A stretch of 64,000 nt of DNA from Mesorhizobium sp. B2-4-3. GTDB taxonomy: Bacteria; Pseudomonadota; Alphaproteobacteria; Rhizobiales; Rhizobiaceae. The stretch is taken from assembly GCF_006442815.1 (NCBI RefSeq), contig NZ_VFVL01000005.1, forward strand, positions 124,001 through 188,000, read 5' to 3'. This document shows, one piece after another, positions 17,664-26,606 of this stretch. Below the pieces are notes generated by a model. That model ran no database searches. It saw nothing but the letters and a program-made list of their open reading frames with translations, and was not told the origin of the DNA. Positions within the stretch are counted from its first letter, which is position 1; the number at the start of each line of letters is the position of its first letter. The position numbers were made by a program, and so were the translations under genes.

Positions 17664-18671
17664 ATGGCCGCGGAGCCGCTGAAGACGCTGTTCTACCCGT
17701 TCGAGGCCGAGGCGCTGCCTCTGCCGCGAAAGGATGCCAGCGTCCTTTTTCTCGGCGCCGAGCCCGGCTTCCGCTTGCCCGCCGGCTTCGATGCGGCGCT
17801 GCATCTCGTGCAAGGCTTTCGGCCACATTTTCGAACCCTGCAGGCGTCCGGCTACGCGGTCACGCCGCGCGCCGAGGGCACCGGCTTCGACCAGGCGTTG
17901 GTGCTTGCGGGCCGTCATCGTGGCCAGAACGAGCAGCGCGTCGCCGACGCCATCGAACGCACCGTGCCGGGCGGATTGATCGCGGTCGCGGGTGGCAAGG
18001 AGGATGGCATCGACAGCCTGCGCAAGCGGATCAACGCGCTGGCGTCGCTGGAAGGCCATCTGCCGAAGCACCACGGCGTCGCCTTCTGGTTCAGGCGAAC
18101 CGGTACGGAGGCCGCCGCGACGCTGCGCGCCGGCAACCCCGATCTTGTCGTCGACGGCGGCTTCAAGACCACGCCTGGCATGTTCTCTTTCGACCGTGTC
18201 GATGCGGGATCGAAATTGCTGGCCGCGCACCTGCCAGGCGATCTCAAGGGCAATCTCGCCGACTTCTGCGCCGGCTGGGGCTATTTGGCGGCCGAGGTCA
18301 TGCAGGGCTCGCAGGGCCTCACGTCCATTGATCTCTATGAAGCCGATTTCGAAGCCCTGGAAGCGGCCAGGTTGAACGTCCATGGCGCCATCGAGCCTCG
18401 CTTCTTCTGGATCGATCTGCTCACCGAGGCGGTCGAACGGCGCTACGACGCGATCGTCATGAACCCACCCTTCCACAGCGGCCGCGCCGCCCAGCCTGAC
18501 ATCGGCGCCGGCATGATCCGCGCCGCATCGAAGGCGCTGAAGCCGGGCGGCCGCTTGTTCATGGTCGCCAACCGCCAGCTTCCTTACGAACAGGTGCTGT
18601 CGACGGCCTTTGCCAGCCACACCGAGATTGCGCGCGACGGGATGTTCAAGGTGTTTTCGGCGCGCCGCTGA
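17664..18671 (+). CDS. rsmC: RsmC-like class I SAM-dependent rRNA methyltransferase
   Basis: 335-residue protein with two tandem methyltransferase-like halves, as in RsmC/RsmD-type 16S rRNA m2G methyltransferases. The C-terminal half is the catalytic one: FCAGWGYLAAEVMQG (SAM site, about residue 213), LYEADFEALEAARLN and the N6/N2-guanine motif NPPFH (about 266). The N-terminal half (FLGAEPGFRLPAGFDAALHL) is degenerate, as expected. The likely target is G1207 of 16S rRNA, from homology. The TGA stop touches the next palindrome. Confidence 0.85.
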   Translation: MAAEPLKTLFYPFEAEALPLPRKDASVLFLGAEPGFRLPAGFDAALHLVQGFRPHFRTLQASGYAVTPRAEGTGFDQALVLAGRHRGQNEQRVADAIERTVPGGLIAVAGGKEDGIDSLRKRINALASLEGHLPKHHGVAFWFRRTGTEAAATLRAGNPDLVVDGGFKTTPGMFSFDRVDAGSKLLAAHLPGDLKGNLADFCAGWGYLAAEVMQGSQGLTSIDLYEADFEALEAARLNVHGAIEPRFFWIDLLTEAVERRYDAIVMNPPFHSGRAAQPDIGAGMIRAASKALKPGGRLFMVANRQLPYEQVLSTAFASHTEIARDGMFKVFSARR

Positions 18672-18672
18672 A

Positions 18673-18716
18673 GCAATTCCAGGAAAAGTGTGAAGCGGTT
18701 TTCCGTCCGGAATTGC
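18673..18716. repeat. Modular palindrome, type C copy 3
   Basis: GCAATTCC/GGAATTGC outer arms, GGAAAA/TTTTCC inner stem, loop GTGTGAAGCGG, 3' bulge GTCC. It starts two bases after the rsmC stop. Confidence 0.85.
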
Positions 18717-18730
18717 GTCGTCGGGAAAAA

Positions 18731-18772
18731 GCAGTTTCAAAAAAGTGTGAAGCGTTTTCCGTCTGGAATCGC
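18731..18772. repeat. Degenerate type C palindrome (copy 4)
   Basis: Same order of parts (AAAAAAGTGTGAAGCGTTTTCC core, split here: AAAAAAGTGTG then AAGCGTTTTCC) but outer arms GCAGTTTC/GGAATCGC no longer pair well. A decayed copy next to an intact one. Confidence 0.6.
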
Positions 18773-18794
18773 GCCAGGAAAAGAGCGACGTGCT

Positions 18795-20348
18795 CTATTG
18801 CACGCTGACGATGCGGGCGGGTTCGTGCGTGCCGAAGGCGGGCCGTGCTTCGCCGAGCTCGACCTTGAGCGGCGCCGGCCGGCCGAACAGATAGCCCTGC
18901 ACGACCTCGCAGCCGGCCGCTCGGAGCAGGGTGGCCTGGTTCTCGGTCTCCACGCCTTCGGCGATGATGCCGACGCCCAGCGCCCGCGACAGCCCGACAA
19001 TGGTCGAAACGATCGCGCCGGAGCTGGAGTCGGTGTCGATGCGGCTGACGAAGGAACGGTCGATCTTCAGCTTGCCGAAGGAGAAATCGATCAGGTAGCT
19101 CAAGTTGGAATAGCCGGTGCCGAAATCGTCGACCGCCACCGAGATGCCCATCTCGGCAAGCTGCTCCAGGATCGCCGCGGCGCGGTCGCGGTCCTGCATC
19201 ATCGCCGTCTCGGTGACCTCCAGCTCCAGCCGCGACGGCTTGATGCCGGTCGATTCCATCACTTCCTGCACGATGCCGACGAAATCCCTGGTCATGAACT
19301 GGACCGGCGAGATGTTGACGGCGACGAAGCAGTCCTCCGGCAGGTAGCGGGCGTCGCTGCAGGCCTTGCGCAGCACCCACTCGCCGATCGGATTGATCAT
19401 GCCGGTTTCCTCGGCGATCGGAATGAATTCCATCGGCGGGATCATGCCGCGCTCCGGATGCTTCCAGCGGATCAGCGCCTCATAGCCGACGATGCGGCCG
19501 CTCGGCAGGTTGAGCTGCGGCTGATAGTGAAGGCTGAAGTCGCCGCGGTCGAAGGCGGTCTTCAACTCCGACTCGATCCACTGCCGGTAGTCGGCCACGC
19601 GGCCCATGTCGGCGTGGAAGACGGACCAGTTGCCGACGCCGCTGGCGCGCGCATTCTGCAGCGCCAGGTTCGAGCGGCGCAGGATGAGCACTGGGTCGAC
19701 GCCGTCCTTCGGCATCGCCACGATGCCGACTGACAGGCTGACCGACTGCAGATGGCTCTGCAGCTGATAGGGCTCCATCATCTCGTTGATGAGCTTCTCG
19801 ATGAGACGCTCGATCGAACCCCTGATGTCGCGATCCGGCAGCAGCACGCCGAATTCGCCGGCGCCGATGCGCCCGATCACCGCGTTCTTCGGCATGTTGT
19901 CCTTCAGCCTGCCGGTGAAGGCGCGGATCAGTTCGTCGCCCTGGCTGTAGCCGATGGCGTCGTTGATCTGCTTGAAGCGGTCGATATCGATGTCGATGAG
20001 GAACACCGGCTCGCCGGTTCGGATCGTCCCGGAGGCGGCCTCGGCTATCTTGCCAACCATGGCCTGGCGCGACAAAAGGCCGGTCAGCTTGTCGAAATGG
20101 GTTTCCTTGAAGACATAGGCCGCCGATTCATCGACGCCGGCAAAGAACGAGAGTGCTGCTCCGCCAGCGGCAAGGGCGCAGAGAGCGGAAATGACAGCCG
20201 CCATCGTTTCGGCCGGCATGCCGGCCATGCCGTCGCCGAAGCCGAACCGCAGCCCCCATAGTCCAAGGATGAAACTGCCCATGCCCGAGCTGGCGATGGT
20301 GATCAGCCGGAACAGCGGAGTCCGTTTCGGATTGCTGACTGCAGGCAT
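18795..20348 (-). CDS. Membrane-anchored c-di-GMP phosphodiesterase (EAL) with a degenerate GGDEF domain
   Basis: 517 residues: two N-terminal transmembrane helices (about 12-35 and 48-70), a GGDEF domain (about 80-240) and an EAL domain (about 255-505). The cyclase signature reads GAGEF instead of GG(D/E)EF, so diguanylate cyclase activity is unlikely. The EAL catalytic set is intact: YEALIRW, NISPVQF, LELEVTE, VDDFGTGYSNLSYL, KLKIDRSFV and IIAEGVET. The protein therefore most likely degrades c-di-GMP, perhaps with GTP-regulated activity as in other degenerate-GGDEF EAL proteins. It lies about 100 nt downstream of fabI on the same strand and could be cotranscribed. Confidence 0.9.
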   Translation of the reverse strand: MPAVSNPKRTPLFRLITIASSGMGSFILGLWGLRFGFGDGMAGMPAETMAAVISALCALAAGGAALSFFAGVDESAAYVFKETHFDKLTGLLSRQAMVGKIAEAASGTIRTGEPVFLIDIDIDRFKQINDAIGYSQGDELIRAFTGRLKDNMPKNAVIGRIGAGEFGVLLPDRDIRGSIERLIEKLINEMMEPYQLQSHLQSVSLSVGIVAMPKDGVDPVLILRRSNLALQNARASGVGNWSVFHADMGRVADYRQWIESELKTAFDRGDFSLHYQPQLNLPSGRIVGYEALIRWKHPERGMIPPMEFIPIAEETGMINPIGEWVLRKACSDARYLPEDCFVAVNISPVQFMTRDFVGIVQEVMESTGIKPSRLELEVTETAMMQDRDRAAAILEQLAEMGISVAVDDFGTGYSNLSYLIDFSFGKLKIDRSFVSRIDTDSSSGAIVSTIVGLSRALGVGIIAEGVETENQATLLRAAGCEVVQGYLFGRPAPLKVELGEARPAFGTHEPARIVSVQ

Positions 20349-20450
20349 GCATGGCCCCTAGATTAGGGGGCCTTATAGCGGATATCTCCTTAAAATGAGT
20401 TTCCGCCAATGCATCCAATTTTACTGGAACGCTACTGCCGCGACGGCAAA

Positions 20451-21263
20451 CTATTCGCGCGTGCCGTCGTTCTGCTTCAGTTCTTCCAGTGCCGGCATCG
20501 AAACGATATGATAGCCGGAATCGACATAGTGGATTTCACCGGTGACGCCCGACGACAGGTCAGAGAGCAGGTAGAGCGCCGAGCCGCCGACTTCGTCGAT
20601 GGTCACGGTGCGCCGCAAAGGCGAGTTGCGCTGCTGGTAGGAGAACATGTGGCGGGCATCGGACACACCGGAGCCGGCCAGCGTCCGCACCGGCCCGGCC
20701 GAGATGCCGTTCACCCTGATACCGCGTGGGCCGTAGTCGTTGGCAAGGTAGCGCACGCTGGCCTCCAGCCCGGCCTTGGCGACACCCATGACATTGTAGT
20801 TCGGCATCACCCTGACCGAGCCGGCATAGGTGAGCGTGATCATCGAGCCGCCATTGCCCATCAGCGCGGCGGCGTTGCGGGCGATCTCGGTGAAGGAATA
20901 GCAGGAGATCACCATGGTGCGCACGAAGTTGTCGCGGCTGGTGTCGGCATAAAGGCCCTTCAGCTCGTTCTTGTCGGAAAAACCGATGGCGTGCACCACG
21001 AAATCCAGCCCGCCCCAGGCCTTGCCGAGGGTCTCGAAGGTCGCGGTAACCGAGGCGCTGTCCTCGACATCGCAGGGCACGATCAGCGAGGCTCCCACTT
21101 TCTCGGCAAGCGGCTTGACCCGCCGTCCGAAGGCGTCGCCCTGGTAGGTGAAAGCGAGCTCGGCCCCGTGTTCCGACAGCTTCTTGGCGATGCCCCAGGC
21201 AATCGAATGGTCGTTGGCGACACCCATGACAAGCCCGCGCTTGCCCTTCATCAACCCTTCCAT
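20451..21263 (-). CDS. fabI: Enoyl-[acyl-carrier-protein] reductase (NADH), FabI
   Basis: Last step of each fatty-acid elongation cycle. 270-residue short-chain dehydrogenase fold with the FabI-specific N-terminus KRGLVMGVANDHSIAWGIAK, the active-site Tyr/Lys in MPNYNVMGVAKAGLEASVRY and SAGPVRTLAGSGV in the substrate loop. The third gene of the fabA-fabB-fabI run on the minus strand; 32 nt separate it from fabB. Confidence 0.96.
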   Translation of the reverse strand: MEGLMKGKRGLVMGVANDHSIAWGIAKKLSEHGAELAFTYQGDAFGRRVKPLAEKVGASLIVPCDVEDSASVTATFETLGKAWGGLDFVVHAIGFSDKNELKGLYADTSRDNFVRTMVISCYSFTEIARNAAALMGNGGSMITLTYAGSVRVMPNYNVMGVAKAGLEASVRYLANDYGPRGIRVNGISAGPVRTLAGSGVSDARHMFSYQQRNSPLRRTVTIDEVGGSALYLLSDLSSGVTGEIHYVDSGYHIVSMPALEELKQNDGTRE

Positions 21264-21295
21264 GCCTTGGCAATCCTTATGAAAAAACGCTGGTC

Positions 21296-22516
21296 TTACG
21301 CGGAATAGCGCTGGAAAATCAGCGTTGCGTTGGTGCCGCCGAAACCGAAGGAGTTGGACAGGACGGTGTCGATCTTGGCGTCGTCGATACGCTTGCGCAC
21401 GATCGGCATGCCCTCGAATTCCGGATCGAGCTCCTCGATATGGGCGCTCTCGCCGATGAAACCGCCCTGCATCATCAGGATCGAATAGATCGATTCCTGC
21501 ACGCCGGCCGCGCCCAGCGAATGGCCGGTGAGCGACTTGGTCGAGGTGATGTAAGGCATCTTGTCGCCGAACACCTCGCGAATGGCGCCCATTTCCTTGG
21601 AATCGCCGACCGGCGTCGAGGTGCCGTGGGTGTTGATGTAGTCGACCGGCGAAGACACCGTGGCAAGCGCCTGGCGCATGCAGCGCATTGCGCCTTCCCC
21701 CGAAGGTGCGACCATGTCGTAGCCGTCGGAAGTCGCGCCGTAGCCGACGATCTCAGCGTAGATCTTGGCGCCGCGCGCCTTGGCGTGTTCCAGCTCTTCC
21801 AACACCAGCACGCCGGCGCCGCCGGCGATGACGAAACCGTCGCGGTTGACGTCATAGGCGCGCGAGGCGGCCGATGCATTGTCGTTGAACTTCGACGACA
21901 TGGCGCCCATGGCGTCGAACAGGTCCGACATGGTCCAGTCGAGATCCTCGTGGCCGCCGGCGAACATCACGTCCTGCTTGCCCCACTGGATGAGCTCGTA
22001 GGCATTGCCTATGCAATGTGCGGAGGTCGAGCAGGCCGACGAGATCGAATAATTGACGCCGTGGATCTTGAACCATGTGGCCAGGGTGGCCGACGCCGTC
22101 GACGACATCGCTTTCGGCACGGCGAACGGGCCGATGCGCTTGGGGCTGTTGTTCTTGATCGTGGTTTCGGCCGCTTCGACGATGGTGCGGGTCGAAGGCC
22201 CGCCGGAACCCATCACGATACCGGTCCGCTCATTGGTGACGTCACCTTCGCTTAAGCCGGCATCGGCGATCGCCTGGTCCATGGCGACGTGATTCCACGC
22301 AGCGCCCTGGCTCAGGAAGCGCATGGCGCGGCGGTCGATCATCGGGGTGGGATCGAGCGTCGGCGCGCCCCATACCTGGCAGCGGAAGCCGTGTTCGGCG
22401 AAGGAATTGGAAAAGCTGATGCCTGATTTGGCATCGTAAAGCGAGCTCTGCACCTCATTGGCATTGTTGCCGATCGACGACACAATGCCGAGCCCTGTCA
22501 CTACGACCCGTCTCAT
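21296..22516 (-). CDS. fabB: 3-oxoacyl-[acyl-carrier-protein] synthase I
   Basis: Condensing enzyme needed with FabA for unsaturated fatty acid synthesis. 406 residues. The Cys-His-His triad is visible: Cys162 in [11 protein letters not shown], His in [11 protein letters not shown] and His in [13 protein letters not shown]; the terminal [13 protein letters not shown] is also typical. I chose ATG at 22516 ([14 protein letters not shown]), which has GGAAGGAG 7 nt upstream, rather than the TTG at 22522. Confidence 0.97.
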   Translation of the reverse strand: MRRVVVTGLGIVSSIGNNANEVQSSLYDAKSGISFSNSFAEHGFRCQVWGAPTLDPTPMIDRRAMRFLSQGAAWNHVAMDQAIADAGLSEGDVTNERTGIVMGSGGPSTRTIVEAAETTIKNNSPKRIGPFAVPKAMSSTASATLATWFKIHGVNYSISSACSTSAHCIGNAYELIQWGKQDVMFAGGHEDLDWTMSDLFDAMGAMSSKFNDNASAASRAYDVNRDGFVIAGGAGVLVLEELEHAKARGAKIYAEIVGYGATSDGYDMVAPSGEGAMRCMRQALATVSSPVDYINTHGTSTPVGDSKEMGAIREVFGDKMPYITSTKSLTGHSLGAAGVQESIYSILMMQGGFIGESAHIEELDPEFEGMPIVRKRIDDAKIDTVLSNSFGFGGTNATLIFQRYSA

Positions 22517-22631
22517 TCGCAACTCCTTCCCGCGTATTCGGGCGAAAGACCTAGCCGGTTTTCCCCTTGATCATACGCAAATAAACTGACGTGGCGTCCG
22601 TTGGCTACGCGGGCGCCGTGGCGGAAAACGG

Positions 22632-23147
22632 TCAGGCGGCCGACTGCTTGGACAGGCCGACCTTCAGATCCGTAGCCGCATATATGGGTTCGCCATCCGC
22701 CTTGAGCCAGCCATCGGCGATGCCGAGCACGAGGCGGCCGCGCATCACGCGCTTGAAGTCGATGCCATATTCAACCTTTTTCACCGACGGCGTCACCATG
22801 CCCTTGAACTTCACCTCGCCGGTCGACAGCGCCATGCCCTTGCCGGGTTCGCCCAGCCAGCCGAGATAGAAACCGGTCAGCTGCCACATGGCGTCGAGGC
22901 CGAGGCAGCCCGGCATGATCGGGTTGCCGATGAAGTGGCAGGCGAAGAACCACAGGTCCGGCTTGATATCGAATTCGGCGCGGATGAAGCCCTTGTCGAA
23001 AGCGCCGCCGGTCTCGCTGATCTCGGTGATGCGGTCGAACATCAGCATCGGTGGGTAGGGCAGCTGGGCATTGCCCGGCCCGAACAGGTCGCCGCGGGCG
23101 CAGGCGAGCAGTTCTTCGTAATCGTAGCTGGACTTTTGATCCGCCAT
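22632..23147 (-). CDS. fabA: 3-hydroxydecanoyl-[acyl-carrier-protein] dehydratase/isomerase
   Basis: Introduces the cis double bond in anaerobic-type unsaturated fatty acid synthesis. 171 residues with the hot-dog fold; catalytic His71 ([14 protein letters not shown]) and Asp85 (CLGLDAMWQ) match E. coli His70 and Asp84. The ATG at 23147 ([14 protein letters not shown]) is supported by GGACGGAAG upstream. Divergent from irr, an arrangement typical of rhizobia. Confidence 0.97.
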   Translation of the reverse strand: MADQKSSYDYEELLACARGDLFGPGNAQLPYPPMLMFDRITEISETGGAFDKGFIRAEFDIKPDLWFFACHFIGNPIMPGCLGLDAMWQLTGFYLGWLGEPGKGMALSTGEVKFKGMVTPSVKKVEYGIDFKRVMRGRLVLGIADGWLKADGEPIYAATDLKVGLSKQSAA

Positions 23148-23393
23148 CAAACTTCCGTCCCCGTGTTCTTCGCGGGCGGCAGGGCGCCCTTGTCGTTGGT
23201 TTCCTAACACACTCTGTTTGCGGCCGGAAACCGGCGTTTGCGCTTAACCCGTGCGCCTGCCCGGGTCAATCCGCGCTATTGATCGCATTCGGACTACAGA
23301 ATATATGTCGGCTGATGTCCGGTTTTGGCTTTTGACGTCTTTTTGCCATGCTGGACCTGTTGATGGGCTGGGCAGCAAAGCTTCGACGAGAAG

Positions 23394-23825
23394 ATGGATT
23401 CGGGCTACCGGAAGGAAAATGTCGCTGTGGACAAGCGGGTTCGCGAAGCCGGCCTGAGGCCGACGCGCCAGCGCATTGCGCTGGCCGACCTGCTGTTCGC
23501 CAAGGGCGACCGCCACCTTTCGGCCGAGGAACTGCACGAAGAGGCGCTCGCCGCCGGCGTGCCGGTTTCGCTGGCGACGGTCTACAACGCGCTCCACCAG
23601 TTCACCCAGGCCGGCCTGCTGCGCATCCTGGCGGTCGAAGGCTCGAAAACCTATTTCGACACCAACACCTCCGACCATCATCACTTCTACGTCGAGGGCG
23701 AGAACCGGATTTTCGATATCGAGAGCGGACCGGTAACCGTCTCCAACCTGCCGGCGCCTCCGGAAGGTATGGAGATCGCCAATGTCGACATCGTCGTGAG
23801 ACTACGGCCCAAACGCTGCGATTGA
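23394..23825 (+). CDS. irr: Iron response regulator Irr (Fur family)
   Basis: 143-residue Fur-superfamily repressor/activator that responds to heme status and controls iron and heme genes in Hyphomicrobiales. N-terminal winged helix: LRPTRQRIALADLLFAKGDR, SAEELHEEALAAGVPVSLAT, VYNALHQFTQAGLLR. The Irr-specific HHH heme/metal motif is seen in SDHHHFYVEGENRIFDIE. It lacks the additional metal ligands and CxxC of Fur. Lies divergent to fabA and 4 nt before a small membrane protein gene. Confidence 0.93.
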   Translation: MDSGYRKENVAVDKRVREAGLRPTRQRIALADLLFAKGDRHLSAEELHEEALAAGVPVSLATVYNALHQFTQAGLLRILAVEGSKTYFDTNTSDHHHFYVEGENRIFDIESGPVTVSNLPAPPEGMEIANVDIVVRLRPKRCD

Positions 23826-23829
23826 TCCC

Positions 23830-24216
23830 ATGACGATGCGGCCTGTCGACCTGATTGTCCGGTTTGAATGGGCCACCGTCGCCGCGTTGGCTATCGTTTG
23901 CTATGCAATCTCCGGCTTTTCCTGGTGGCTGTTTGCGCTGCTCATCCTTGCGCCGGACCTGTCGATGCTGGGCTACCTCGCCGGGCCAAGCGTCGGCGCC
24001 GTCACCTACAACGCCTTGCATATCCTGATTGCCCCGCTCGTCCTTCTGCTTGCGGGCGCCTTGCTCGCCGGCCCGATCACGACCGCCGTGGCGCTCATTT
24101 GGATCGCGCACATCGCCATCGACCGTGCCCTCGGCTACGGCCTCAAGCTGCCTACCGGTTTTCAGGATACGCATCTCGGCCGCATCGGCCGCGACCGCAA
24201 CCGGGCGACTGGTTAG
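23830..24216 (+). CDS. DUF4260 family membrane protein
   Basis: 128-residue hydrophobic protein of the DUF4260 family, function unknown. Hydrophobic segments at about 10-30 (WATVAALAIVCYAISGFSWW), 33-50, 58-80 and 83-98. The C-terminal part has the family signature IWIAHIAIDRALGYGLKLPTGFQDTHLG (given here as IWIAHIAIDRALGYGL, then KLPTGFQDTHLG). It follows irr by 4 nt and may be cotranscribed. Its TAG stop is the first three bases of the left arm of a long palindrome. Confidence 0.85.
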   Translation: MTMRPVDLIVRFEWATVAALAIVCYAISGFSWWLFALLILAPDLSMLGYLAGPSVGAVTYNALHILIAPLVLLLAGALLAGPITTAVALIWIAHIAIDRALGYGLKLPTGFQDTHLGRIGRDRNRATG

Positions 24217-24359
24217 GGCGTGTCGAGATTCGGGTCAGGCCGAGTCGAGAATGGCGGTTTTCGAGAACCGGAGCGGAGCGTACTTAAGGTACGTGAGCAC
24301 CGGAAGCGCAGAAAGCCGCCATTCGCAGGCCGGCATCACCCGAATATCGACACGCCCTA
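24214..24359. repeat. Long imperfect palindrome between convergent genes
   Basis: 146 bp. The 22-base ends (24214-24235 and 24338-24359) pair with one mismatch. A second stem GAATGGCGG/CCGCCATTC and a central CGTAC..GTACG lie inside. Both terminal bases are TA/TA, and each end forms the TAG stop of the flanking gene. Such elements are repeated in many rhizobial genomes. Confidence 0.9.
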
Positions 24360-24914
24360 GTTCTTGACCTTCTCGCCCGGATAGGCGCCCCAGACCTGCG
24401 ACTGGGCCATCCAGCCAGTGTGGCCGTCGAAGGTCATTTCGCACCATTGGCCGTCGCATTTCTTGATCGAGCCGATCACGCCCGGCTCGATGATGGCGAT
24501 GACACCTGCATCCTTGTCTGGCTCGTTGAGCAGGTTGATTCGCCCGCTCTTGCCGCGCTGCCAGGGCGCGACGATTGCGGTGCGGCGGCCGGAGAGCAGC
24601 GACTGGTTGATCCAGCCTTCCGAGCCGTCGGCATCGCGCACGCGGCGCCAAGTGTCGAATTCCTGGATGACTTCCATCGGCAGGCCGGCCTTCAGATACA
24701 TCCAGTTGACGGAATAATTGGCGCCGGGTCCGACGCGCGAGTTGACTCTTGCCGGCTTGAGACTGACGAAGCGCGGCAGCGGCAACCCGCTTGGGCCGAG
24801 CGTTATGGTCTGCACGGGAGCGGCGGCACTCTGGGCGAACGCCTGCGGCGCGCAAAGCAGGGCGCCAAGAATGGCTGCGCTGAAGGCCAGGCGAAGCGAC
24901 GCGAAACCAGACAC
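24357..24914 (-). CDS. Secreted SH3-domain protein
   Basis: 185 residues from a GTG at 24914 (AAGGA 6 nt upstream). A signal peptide is evident (LRLAFSAAILGALLCAPQAFAQS), cut after AFA-QS. Two bacterial SH3 modules follow: LKPARVNSRVGPGANYSVNW...SEGWINQSLL and INLLNEPDKDAGVIAIIEPG...GHTGWMAQSQVWG. The pair CDGQWCEM could form a disulfide. Expected in the periplasm, possibly at the cell wall; partner unknown. Upstream in-frame codons to 25019 look non-coding. Confidence 0.85.
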   Translation of the reverse strand: MSGFASLRLAFSAAILGALLCAPQAFAQSAAAPVQTITLGPSGLPLPRFVSLKPARVNSRVGPGANYSVNWMYLKAGLPMEVIQEFDTWRRVRDADGSEGWINQSLLSGRRTAIVAPWQRGKSGRINLLNEPDKDAGVIAIIEPGVIGSIKKCDGQWCEMTFDGHTGWMAQSQVWGAYPGEKVKN

Positions 24915-25065
24915 TTTCGTTCCTTTCGGCGCCGGTCCGTGCGGATGAGCGCCCCTTTTTCTTTGTCTTCGGCGGCACCGCTTGTTACAGGAGTGGGCTG
25001 ATGCCGCGATTGGCTGCAAGTTTCGCCGGTCTTGGTTAAAGAGGTCTCAACGAGATCGGTTTCGA

Positions 25066-25114
25066 GAGCATGATCCCGAAAAGTGGGAACCGGTTTTCGG
25101 AAAAGATCATGCTC
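25066..25114. repeat. Modular palindrome, type D
   Basis: Outer arms GAGCATGATC/GATCATGCTC, inner stem CCGAAAA/TTTTCGG, loop GTGGGAACCGG, 3' bulge AAAA. Same build as types A and C with a third outer stem. Confidence 0.9.
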
Positions 25115-25127
25115 CAAAAAAGAGTAG

Positions 25128-25164
25128 GATCAGGATGACGATTCAACGAAACGTCATCCTGATC
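25128..25164. repeat. Perfect 13-bp hairpin next to the type D palindrome
   Basis: GATCAGGATGACG (25128-25140) and CGTCATCCTGATC (25152-25164) pair perfectly around an 11-nt loop. It ends 21 nt before the dehydrogenase start and may form part of its mRNA leader. Confidence 0.8.
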
Positions 25165-25184
25165 GAGGAAGCTTCGGGGATAAA

Positions 25185-26186
25185 ATGGCAGGCAAGAAAC
25201 GGCCCCTCGTCGTCATCACGCGCAAGCTGCCTGACCCGGTCGAAACGCGCATGCGCGAGCTGTTCGACGCGCGCCTGAATGTCGAGGACCGGCCGATGAC
25301 GCAGCCGGAACTGGTCGCGGCGGTCAAGGAAGCCGATGTGCTGGTCCCCACCATCACCGACCATATCGATGCCGCGCTGATCGCCCAGGCCGGCGAGAAC
25401 CTCAAGCTGATCGCGAATTTCGGCAACGGCGTCGACAAGATCGACGTCGCGGCCGCCGCCAAGAAGGGCATCACCGTCACCAACACGCCGAACGTGCTCA
25501 CCGAAGACACCGCCGACATGACCATGGCACTGATGCTCGCCGTGCCGCGCAGGCTGGCCGAAGGCGCCAATGTGCTGACCGGCGAGAAGAAATGGGCCGG
25601 CTGGTCGCCGACCTGGATGCTCGGCCGGCGCATCTGGGGCAAACGTCTCGGCATCGTCGGCATGGGCCGCATCGGCACGGCGGTCGCCAGGCGGGCCAAG
25701 GCGTTCGGCCTCTCCATCCACTATCACAACCGGCACCGCGTGCTGCCGGCGGTCGAGGAGGAACTGGAGGCGACCTACTGGGAAAGCCTCGACCAGATGC
25801 TGGCCCGCATGGACATCATCTCGGTCAACTGCCCATCGACGCCGGCGACGTTCCACCTTTTGTCCGGCCGTCGCCTCGCGCTGATGCAGCCTTCGGCCTA
25901 CCTCGTCAACACCGCGCGGGGCGATATCATCGACGAGGAATCGCTGATCAAACTCATCCATGACGGCAAGATCGCGGGCGCCGGCCTCGACGTCTACGAG
26001 CACGAGCCGGCACTGAACAGCAAGCTGTTGAAGCTCGCCGCCAAGGGCAAGGTGGTGCTGTTGCCGCACATGGGCTCGGCCACGCTCGAGGGCCGCATCG
26101 ACATGGGCGAGAAGGTGATCATCAACATCCGTGCCTTCTTCGACGGCCACCGTCCGCCGGACCGCGTTTTGCCGCTCAGGACCTGA
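25185..26186 (+). CDS. D-isomer specific 2-hydroxyacid dehydrogenase (glyoxylate/hydroxypyruvate reductase-like)
   Basis: 333-residue NAD(P)-dependent oxidoreductase. The nucleotide site is LGIVGMGRIGTAVARRAKAF (about residue 155-175). The catalytic Arg (NTARGDIIDE), Glu (YEHEPALN) and His (LLPHMGSATLEGR) are all present. It resembles the GyaR/glyoxylate reductase branch; exact substrate not determined. It is separated from the aconitase X genes, which are on the other strand and convergent. Confidence 0.9.
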   Translation: MAGKKRPLVVITRKLPDPVETRMRELFDARLNVEDRPMTQPELVAAVKEADVLVPTITDHIDAALIAQAGENLKLIANFGNGVDKIDVAAAAKKGITVTNTPNVLTEDTADMTMALMLAVPRRLAEGANVLTGEKKWAGWSPTWMLGRRIWGKRLGIVGMGRIGTAVARRAKAFGLSIHYHNRHRVLPAVEEELEATYWESLDQMLARMDIISVNCPSTPATFHLLSGRRLALMQPSAYLVNTARGDIIDEESLIKLIHDGKIAGAGLDVYEHEPALNSKLLKLAAKGKVVLLPHMGSATLEGRIDMGEKVIINIRAFFDGHRPPDRVLPLRT

Positions 26187-26192
26187 AAAGGT

Positions 26193-26606
26193 TTAAACGG
26201 CGGCGGTCACTGCGCCGTCCGGGGCGACCGTGACGGCGGCTCCGCGGTAGCTGTCGAATGCGCCGCGTTCGAGCCGCACCGCCATCGGCGTTTCCCAGCC
26301 CATTTCCCTGGCGACGATCAGGCCGAGCAGCAGAATGGCGTCCGGCTCGTGCAGCACCAGGGCGGCCGGCGCGCGGCCGTTGTGGACGAGCTCCATCAGC
26401 ACCGCCGAAGCGGATGACGAGCCGATCGTGCCCGGCAGGAACAGCACCCGGCCGGCAATGACTTCGCCATGCTGCGGGTGGCGGACATCGGCGATGCGGC
26501 CTGTCTCCGGGTCGACGCCGCCCCAGAAGCTGATCGGCGCCGTCAGCACCAGCGCTTCGCCTTCACCTGCTCTGCCCGGCACCAGGATTTCGGCCGTGGC
26601 GCTCAT
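26193..26606 (-). CDS. Aconitase X small (swivel) subunit, DUF126
   Basis: 137-residue protein of the AcnX swivel-domain family (ISFWGGVDPETGRIADVRHP, GRVLFLPGTIGSSSASAVLM). It forms the smaller half of two-subunit aconitase X enzymes. Bacterial AcnX enzymes studied so far are cis-3-hydroxy-L-proline dehydratases; the archaeal ones act on mevalonate 5-phosphate. Its start overlaps the stop of the large-subunit gene (ATGA). Confidence 0.88.
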   Translation of the reverse strand: MSATAEILVPGRAGEGEALVLTAPISFWGGVDPETGRIADVRHPQHGEVIAGRVLFLPGTIGSSSASAVLMELVHNGRAPAALVLHEPDAILLLGLIVAREMGWETPMAVRLERGAFDSYRGAAVTVAPDGAVTAAV

